DNA of 11,737 nt from positions 1-11,737 of the forward strand of contig JAYUSF010000288.1 of NCBI GenBank assembly GCA_043755815.1. The letters run 5' to 3'. Shown piece after piece: positions 6,850 through 11,737 of this stretch; position 1 is the first letter of the stretch; every line of letters begins with the position of its first letter. Under the pieces are notes generated by a model. The model made no database searches. It was not told the DNA's origin and worked only from the letters and a program-made list of their open reading frames with translations. The position numbers and the translations under genes are program-made. The DNA comes from CAIWAH01 sp043755815. GTDB taxonomy: Bacteria > Verrucomicrobiota > Verrucomicrobiia > Limisphaerales > UBA9464.

Positions 6850-8256
6850 ATGACCGCCACGCCCACATTGCTCATCGTCGATGACGAGAAGTCCACCCGC
6901 GAGGGCCTGCGGGCGGCGCTGGAGGACAAGTTCGACGTCTATCTCGCCGAGGACGCCGTCACGGCGTGGCAGTTGATTGAGAAGGAGTCGTTCGACGTCA
7001 TTCTCACCGACCTCCGCATGGCGGGCGAGGACGGGCTCAAGCTGATCAAGCGCGCCAAGTCGCTCGCCAAGCCGCCGGTCTGCATCCTCATGACCGCCTA
7101 CGGTTCCGAGGAACTGGCCGTGCAGGCCCTCAAGGAAGGCGCCGACGACTACATCTCAAAGGGCAAGCTGCAGATCGACGAGCTGGAACTGCGCATCCAG
7201 CGTTCGCTCAAAAAGATTTCGCTCGAAGTCGAAAACCAGCAGTTGCACCAGCGGCTGGAAAAGAAGTTCGGCCTCGCGAACATCATCGGCGAGTCGGGCA
7301 TCATCCGTGAGGTGTTCGAACGCATCCAGGCCGTGGCGCCGCTGCCGACGACGGTGCTGATCACGGGTGAAAGCGGCACCGGCAAGGAACTCGTCGCGAA
7401 GGCGATCCACCAGCTCAGCCCGCGGGCCAAGGCGCCGCTGGTGACCGTGCATTGTGCGGCGCTGCCGGCCTCGTTGCTGGAGGCGGAACTGTTTGGCCAC
7501 GAACGCGGCGCCTTCACCGGCGCGCACGAACGTCGCCTCGGGCGCGTCGAGCAGGCGCAGGGTGGCAGCCTGTTCCTCGACGAGATCGGCGAGATCGACG
7601 CGACCACGCAGATCAAGCTGCTGCGGTTTCTCGGGGAGCGGACCTTTGAACGGCTGGGTTCGAGCAAGACTCTGTCGTCGGACGTGCGCCTGATCACCGC
7701 CACCAACAAGGACCTGCTCGCCCTCTCCCGCGAAGGGAAGTTCCGCGACGACCTGTATTACCGCCTTTCGGTGGTGCCCATCCACCTGCCGCCGCTGCGC
7801 GACCGGGTGGGCGACCTTCCGCTGCTGGCCAATTCCTTCCTGCGGGAGCTCGCCACGGAATACGGCAAGCCGGTGAAGTCCTATTCCACCGAGGCGCTCG
7901 AGCTGATGTTGAATTACCGCTGGCCGGGCAATGTCCGCGAACTGCGGGCGGCCGTGGAACACGCCCTCGTCCTCTGCCGCGGCGAACAGGTCCTGGCCCG
8001 GGATCTCCCGCCGGCCGTCCGCACGCCGGTCATGGTCCAGAGCGAGACGGCCACCCGGCAGGCGCTTTCGACCGGCAAGCTCACGATGAAGGAGGCCGAG
8101 CGGCAACTGCTCATCCACGCGCTCCAGGAGGCGAAGGGCAACCGGACCGAAGCCGCCCACAAGCTCGGCGTCAGCCGACGCACCCTCCACCGGCGGCTGC
8201 ACGAGTTCGGCCTGGAGGAATTCTGGGGCGGCTCCGCCACCGTTCCGCCCGGCTGA
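6850..8256 (+). CDS. Sigma54-dependent response regulator, NtrC family
   Basis: The predicted product is 468 residues from ATG 6850; a TTG at 6790 would add 20 residues outside the receiver fold. The receiver domain (~5-122) has acidic pocket Asp11-Asp12, phospho-acceptor Asp54 (ILTDLRM) and Thr82. The conserved Lys104 is followed by Gly rather than the usual Pro. The AAA+ domain (~142-372) has Walker A GESGTGKE at 173-180, the sigma54-contacting GAFTGA at 220-225, Walker B SLFLDEIGE around 240-248 and an arginine-rich sensor region (FRDDLYYRL; WPGNVRELR). A Fis-type helix-turn-helix lies at ~430-451 (NRTEAAHKLGVSRRTLHRRL). It should activate sigma54 promoters when phosphorylated. No histidine kinase is in the window. 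The gene starts 65 bp after the TIM-barrel gene and ends 63 bp before the membrane glycosyltransferase-like gene on the same strand. Confidence 0.95.
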   Translation: MTATPTLLIVDDEKSTREGLRAALEDKFDVYLAEDAVTAWQLIEKESFDVILTDLRMAGEDGLKLIKRAKSLAKPPVCILMTAYGSEELAVQALKEGADDYISKGKLQIDELELRIQRSLKKISLEVENQQLHQRLEKKFGLANIIGESGIIREVFERIQAVAPLPTTVLITGESGTGKELVAKAIHQLSPRAKAPLVTVHCAALPASLLEAELFGHERGAFTGAHERRLGRVEQAQGGSLFLDEIGEIDATTQIKLLRFLGERTFERLGSSKTLSSDVRLITATNKDLLALSREGKFRDDLYYRLSVVPIHLPPLRDRVGDLPLLANSFLRELATEYGKPVKSYSTEALELMLNYRWPGNVRELRAAVEHALVLCRGEQVLARDLPPAVRTPVMVQSETATRQALSTGKLTMKEAERQLLIHALQEAKGNRTEAAHKLGVSRRTLHRRLHEFGLEEFWGGSATVPPG

Positions 8257-8319
8257 GACTCGTTGGAACTGCGGCTTCCCTTGGCCGCGGTTCCTGCACA
8301 GGCTTATCGACCATTTCGC

Positions 8320-10173
8320 ATGAATCGACCCCCGAGAGGAATTCAGGAGTTCATCCACTTCATTGAGGAGGGCCGCGGCGCCGTCCTGCTCCGCTGGTTC
8401 CTCGTCCTGATCTCGCTCGGCGTGGCGGGCGCCATCTACCAGGTCACGGAAGCGCGGAATTTTGCCTCGCCCGAGGCGATGGACGCGGCCCAGCTCGGCC
8501 GGAACCTGGCCGAAGGGCGGGGTTACACCACGTCGTTTATCCGGCCCGTCAGCCTGCACCTTTTGCAGGAAAAGGTCCGGGCGGCCGGGGGCGACCCGCG
8601 GACGATCCTCGAAGCGGTGCATCCCGACCTGGAAAATCCGCCGCTGTATCCGCTGCTGCTCGCCGGGCTGATGAAGGTGCTGCCGGCCGAACAGCGGCTG
8701 GCGCTGCCCGAATCCGAGTTCAGCCGGCGGCCCACGGCCGAGGTGGCCATCAGCGCCCTGAACCTCCTGCTATTCGCGCTCGCGACCCTGCTGGTCTATT
8801 CGCTGGCGAAGACCCTCTTCGACGCCCCCATCGCCGGCCTCGCGGCGCTGCTGTTTCTCGGCACCGAGCTGCTCTGGCGCTTCGCCAATTCCGGTCTGTC
8901 CACCCTGTTGCTGATGGTGCTGGTGCTCGCCTTCGCCCGCGCGTGGGTCGCCTTGGATCGGACGGGCGAACAGGCCGCCACCGCCTCCACCCGCCGCCGG
9001 GTCGGGCTGGCGCTGCTCGTTGGGGGGCTGCTGGGGCTCATCGGGCTGACGCGGTATTCCGCGGGCTGGCTCGTCGTGCCCACGCTGGTCGTGCTGGGCG
9101 CGACCGGGGCGCGCCCAAGGTGGCCGGTGGTGCTGGCGGTGGCCGCGGCGTTCACGCTGGTCATGGCCCCCTGGGTCGCCCGCAACGTCCACGTCAGCGG
9201 TCTCCCCTTCGGCACGGCGACCTTTGCGCCGCTGACCAAGACGGATTCGTTTCCCGGTGACCGGCTGGATCGTTCGCAGAACCCGGTCTTTCGCACCATG
9301 GACCGCATGGAGCCGATCCGGAAAATCCTCGCGAACACCGTCCACATCATGGAGGACGAGCTGCCGCTCGTGGCCGGCAACTGGGTGGTCGCCTTCTTCC
9401 TCTTCAGCCTGTTCGTCACCTTCAAGTCCGCCAACCTTGGCCGGCTCCGGTGGCTGCTGTTCGCGCTGCTGGCCATGCTCCTGGTAGTCCAGGCCTCCAT
9501 CCGCTCGACCATGACCGAGCTGGCGCCGGTGGTGAACGGCGAAAACCTGCTGGTCCTGCTGGCGCCGCTGCTCATCATCTTTTCGGCGGCCATGCTCCAG
9601 CTCGCGTTGGACCAGATCGCCTGGCCGGTGCTGATTCTGCGCCGCCTCGCGACCGGCGCCCTGGTGCTGTTCTTCTCCGCCCCCTTGCTGCTCTCCCTGC
9701 TGCCGCCGACCAAGATCGCCGCCCAGGAACCCTTCTACCGGCCGTCCATCGTGCGCATGCTGGCCGATTACAGCCCGCCGGGCGCCCTGCTGATGAGCGA
9801 CATCCCCTGGGCGATGGCCTGGTATGGGCCCCGCGATTGCGTCTGGGCTTCGCTCCGCGTGGTGGACGAGCCCGATGCGAACCTCGCCAATCGCCGGGAG
9901 GATTTCTTCATGTTCACCGAGGGCCGCCGCCGGGTGCAGGCGGTTTACATCTCCCCGCTCTGGGCCAACCAGCCGATGCACGGAAAGTTTTTCGGCGATC
10001 CCGATTTTATGTGGGGTCGCTACTACCTCGATGCTTGGCTGCGCCAACGGGTCCCCACCGGTTTCCCGCTCAAGTTCATTCTTGGCGGCGGTTTCCTGGA
10101 AAACGGGCATTTCTTCCTCGCCGAGGGCGAATGGTGGGGAGTTCGCAAGCCGCCGCCCGCGCCAGCGAAGTGA
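8320..10173 (+). CDS. Polytopic membrane protein, glycosyltransferase GT-C (ArnT/PMT-like)
   Basis: The predicted product is 617 residues from ATG 8320; a TTG at 8263 would add 19 residues of low support. After a first helix at ~21-41, a long outside loop carries MDAAQLGRNLAEGRGY (54-69) and SFIRP (72-76), the place where GT-C enzymes such as ArnT and GT39/83 proteins keep their catalytic acidic residue; Asp55 is the candidate. About ten more helices follow (roughly 143-290 and 350-461), then a soluble C-terminal domain of ~150 residues. GT-C enzymes move sugars from polyprenyl-phosphate carriers onto lipids, proteins or glycans at the outer face of the membrane. Substrate is not predictable. 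The gene may be read with the NtrC-type gene upstream. A 6-bp hairpin sits directly at the stop codon, without a T-run. Confidence 0.75.
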   Translation: MNRPPRGIQEFIHFIEEGRGAVLLRWFLVLISLGVAGAIYQVTEARNFASPEAMDAAQLGRNLAEGRGYTTSFIRPVSLHLLQEKVRAAGGDPRTILEAVHPDLENPPLYPLLLAGLMKVLPAEQRLALPESEFSRRPTAEVAISALNLLLFALATLLVYSLAKTLFDAPIAGLAALLFLGTELLWRFANSGLSTLLLMVLVLAFARAWVALDRTGEQAATASTRRRVGLALLVGGLLGLIGLTRYSAGWLVVPTLVVLGATGARPRWPVVLAVAAAFTLVMAPWVARNVHVSGLPFGTATFAPLTKTDSFPGDRLDRSQNPVFRTMDRMEPIRKILANTVHIMEDELPLVAGNWVVAFFLFSLFVTFKSANLGRLRWLLFALLAMLLVVQASIRSTMTELAPVVNGENLLVLLAPLLIIFSAAMLQLALDQIAWPVLILRRLATGALVLFFSAPLLLSLLPPTKIAAQEPFYRPSIVRMLADYSPPGALLMSDIPWAMAWYGPRDCVWASLRVVDEPDANLANRREDFFMFTEGRRRVQAVYISPLWANQPMHGKFFGDPDFMWGRYYLDAWLRQRVPTGFPLKFILGGGFLENGHFFLAEGEWWGVRKPPPAPAK

Positions 10174-10384
10174 CGGCCTCGTGGGCCGTGCTCCGGTCGG
10201 TCCTGCTCCCGGTGGTGCGCGGCTCCCGCCGGGCGAGTCCGCCCGCTGCCCCGGCAGGAACCTCGCGCCCCGCCGGCCTGCCCGACGACGGTTACCCATT
10301 CACCCACGCGATCCGGATGGCCCTCGTTTTCGGGCGCATCTTTTCACCGTGTGCGCATCACGTTTGAGCGGCTAGCGCTGCCGG

Positions 10385-10414
10385 CCCAAGGTGCGGCCGG
10401 CATCTTGCCGGCAG
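10385..10414 (-). repeat. Dispersed palindromic element, copy 1
   Basis: The 30-bp element has the palindromic core GCCGGCATCTTGCCGGC at 10396-10412. It matches the reverse complement of the copy at 10588-10617 at 27 of 30 positions, with the match extending ~10 bases beyond the core on one side. This flanking match shows the two are related copies rather than independent GC palindromes. The form resembles REP-type elements. Confidence 0.65.
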
Positions 10415-10587
10415 AGGCCGCGGCTGGCCGCGAACCGGGGGCGTGATGCCCCCGCCCGGTCGCAGCCCCAAGGGGCGGCCCGGGCGGGCCGAGCCCGCCA
10501 CCGCGGCGTGCCCGTGGCCGCGCGGCGGCCAACCCGGCGGGACCGGCGCGAGCCCCTCCAACCCTCGGTCGGGCGGGCTGCCGGGGA

Positions 10588-10617
10588 CTGCCGGCAAGAT
10601 GCCGGCAGCACTTTGTG
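10588..10617 (+). repeat. Dispersed palindromic element, copy 2 (inverted)
   Basis: The 21-bp near-perfect palindrome CTGCCGGCAAGATGCCGGCA plus G occupies 10588-10608, with a CACTTTGTG tail to 10617. It is the opposite-orientation partner of the element at 10385-10414, so the pair brackets about 170 bp of GC-rich sequence, as in a BIME-like arrangement of REP elements. Confidence 0.65.
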
Positions 10618-10843
10618 GGCGCCCGTCCCGCACACGGTATCCAGATACGCCCGTTGAAAGTCCACCTCGACGGAACCTTCCGGGATGGCGCGAAGCTCCG
10701 GCTCGCCGGTGGGCCCACTCGCTCGGCCGGAGCCTCGGGCCCCCGGTCCGGGTCCGCCCGCGGTCCCGCTGACCCGTGTTCCCGGCCAAAGAGTTAGGTA
10801 TTGCACGGCCCGGCCGGTCCCTCTACCAACCGCGCGCTCCTGT

Positions 10844-11635
10844 ATGAATTACCAAAGTGCACTTGCTTTGCGCCTCGCTGTTTTGGCCGGCGCCACCCTC
10901 ACCCTCACCGCCGCTGAGGACCCGAATCCCACCGGTTGGAAGACCTCCGCCGGACTGAATTTCGGCCTCACCTCCGGCAACTCCGAAAACCTGATCCTCC
11001 AGGGCGATCTCAAGTCCACCAAGAAGTGGTCCCAGCACGAGATCTTCGCCGGACTCGATGCCGCGTATGGCACCTCGACGTCCATGGCGCCCAATGCCGC
11101 CGGCACGGCCCTGATCGACACCAAGACCACCACCGTCAACAACTTCGGCGGCGGGCTGCAATACAACTACCTCCTCAGCGACCGTCTCTACGTCGGTCTC
11201 AAGGCCGACTACCGCCACGACGACATCGCCGACGTCGACTACCGCGTCGCGCTGACCGCCAACCTGGGCTACTACCTCGTCAAGGAAAAGGACATGGACC
11301 TCGCCGTCGAAGCGGGTCCCGGCTACGTCTTTGAGAAGCTCGGCGGCACCGCCGACGACTACGCCACCATCCGGTTCGGCGAGCGCTTCAACTGGAAGTT
11401 CAGCAACACCGCCCGCCTCTTCCAGGACCTCGAATACCTGCCCCGCATCGACGACTTCGGCTCCTACCTCATCCAGGGCCAGATCGGCGTCGAGGCCGAC
11501 CTCACCGCCAAGATGAAGGTCCGCGTCGTCCTGCAGAACACCTACCGCAGCAACCCGGCCCCCTACGCCGGCACCGTCCTCTTCCACGAGAAGAACGACC
11601 TCAAGCTGCTCGCCGGCATCGCTTACACCTTCTGA
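10844..11635 (+). CDS. DUF481 family outer-membrane beta-barrel protein
   Basis: The predicted product is 263 residues from ATG 10844; the open frame upstream lies in non-coding GC-rich DNA. A signal peptide (LRLAVLAGATLTLTAA) is followed by the DUF481 start GWKTSAGLNFGLTSGNSEN at 31-49, typical of the YdiY-like family, and by alternating polar/hydrophobic strands up to a C-terminal phenylalanine (IAYTF), the outer-membrane insertion signal. Family members are salt- or acid-induced outer-membrane proteins of unknown activity, so a stress role is possible but not shown here. Length is normal for the family. There is no Shine-Dalgarno site. Confidence 0.9.
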   Translation: MNYQSALALRLAVLAGATLTLTAAEDPNPTGWKTSAGLNFGLTSGNSENLILQGDLKSTKKWSQHEIFAGLDAAYGTSTSMAPNAAGTALIDTKTTTVNNFGGGLQYNYLLSDRLYVGLKADYRHDDIADVDYRVALTANLGYYLVKEKDMDLAVEAGPGYVFEKLGGTADDYATIRFGERFNWKFSNTARLFQDLEYLPRIDDFGSYLIQGQIGVEADLTAKMKVRVVLQNTYRSNPAPYAGTVLFHEKNDLKLLAGIAYTF

Positions 11636-11666
11636 GCCCATGTCCCGATGACATCCGGCCTAAACC

Positions 11667-11717
11667 GTGGGCGGGTTGCCCCGCAACCCGCAGCGGTTTC
11701 CGGGGGAAACCGCCCAC
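11667..11717. repeat. Cluster of nested perfect palindromes
   Basis: Two adjacent perfect hairpins with 9-bp stems and 3-base loops are seen: GCGGGTTGC at 11671-11679 with its complement at 11683-11691, and GCGGTTTCC at 11693-11701 with its complement at 11705-11713. An outer pair, GTGGGCGG at 11667-11674 and CCGCCCAC at 11710-11717, overlaps both inner stems, so outer and inner forms exclude each other. It lies 31 bp after the DUF481 stop. There is no T-run, so it is not a classic terminator; a REP-like element or an mRNA 3'-end stabiliser fits better. Confidence 0.65.
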
Positions 11718-11737
11718 AGTTGTTACCGACGGTCTCT

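Larger units (their letters stand above)
10174..10843. other. 670-bp very GC-rich non-coding region with palindromes
   Basis: I find no convincing gene here. Short frames exist on both strands but have biased, low-complexity Arg/Pro/Gly/Ala composition and no domain. The region holds a hairpin at the preceding stop (ACGGCC, 5-base loop, GGCCGT; 10173-10189), two inverted copies of a 30-bp palindromic element, the palindrome GGGGGC-GTGAT-GCCCCC at 10437-10453, and many other G/C inverted repeats between the copies. The promoter for the DUF481 gene should lie at its right end, where I see no clear hexamers. Confidence 0.6.

Noticed and set aside
4292..6868. An 858-codon open frame on the minus strand
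   Set aside because: It lies antisense to the MFS and TIM-barrel genes and past their terminator, has low-complexity composition rich in Glu, Arg, Gly and His, and no domain. It is a shadow caused by GC-rich third codon positions.
8281..8299. Possible sigma54 promoter TTGGCCGCGGTTCCTGCAC upstream of the GT-C-like gene
   Set aside because: GG and GC are separated by 11 bases rather than 10, and the middle does not match the consensus. Tempting because of the NtrC-type neighbour, but not supportable.
8770..10299. A 509-codon open frame on the minus strand
   Set aside because: It is antisense to the well-supported GT-C-like gene, with repetitive Gln/Glu/Arg/Gly composition. Shadow frame.
10615..10806. 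Short frames in the GC-rich region before the DUF481 gene, on both strands
   Set aside because: No domain, start signal or signal peptide; composition is what random reading of GC-rich DNA gives. A decayed gene cannot be excluded but is not supported.

Overview
The window is high-GC bacterial DNA carrying nine nearly complete genes plus the tail of a tenth. The gene set suggests a member of Verrucomicrobiota or a relative in the PVC group: an NHS-type MFS transporter next to a Tat-exported xylose-isomerase-like TIM-barrel lipoprotein, an orphan NtrC-type response regulator, a DUF481 outer-membrane protein, and GC-rich dispersed palindromes. This placement rests on gene content and style, not on a search. 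Most genes lack a clear Shine-Dalgarno sequence, so several starts were chosen from signal peptides and domain boundaries.

Left part (1-4230). The first ~106 bases look like the right end of an insertion sequence: the last 24 codons of an ORF, a short AT-rich tail, then an abrupt switch to GC-rich coding DNA. The junction falls inside the 3' end of a minus-strand DUF885 lipoprotein gene, which loses its conserved C-terminus. Divergent from it is an AraC-family regulator (+). This overlaps tail-to-tail by 27 bp with a minus-strand membrane protein carrying HETTH (M50B-like). Upstream of that, separated by a strong intrinsic terminator, is a minus-strand secreted alanine-rich protein built of 15-residue proline-started repeats, with its own sigma70-like promoter.

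Middle part (4310-6784). An MFS transporter of the nucleoside:H+ symporter type ends in a textbook terminator and is followed by a Tat lipoprotein with a sugar phosphate isomerase/epimerase fold. The two probably act in import and periplasmic handling of sugar-like compounds, but substrate and coupling are inference.

Right part (6850-11737). A sigma54-dependent NtrC-family response regulator without an adjacent kinase is followed 63 bp later by a polytopic glycosyltransferase-like (GT-C type) membrane protein. Then come ~670 bp of extremely GC-rich non-coding DNA holding two inverted copies of a 30-bp palindromic element, and a DUF481 beta-barrel outer-membrane protein. The window ends in a cluster of nested perfect palindromes.

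No rRNA, tRNA, CRISPR array or recognisable defence system was found. The most interesting points are the insertion-sequence truncation of the DUF885 gene, the regular 15-residue repeat protein, and the palindromic elements in the two right-hand intergenic regions.
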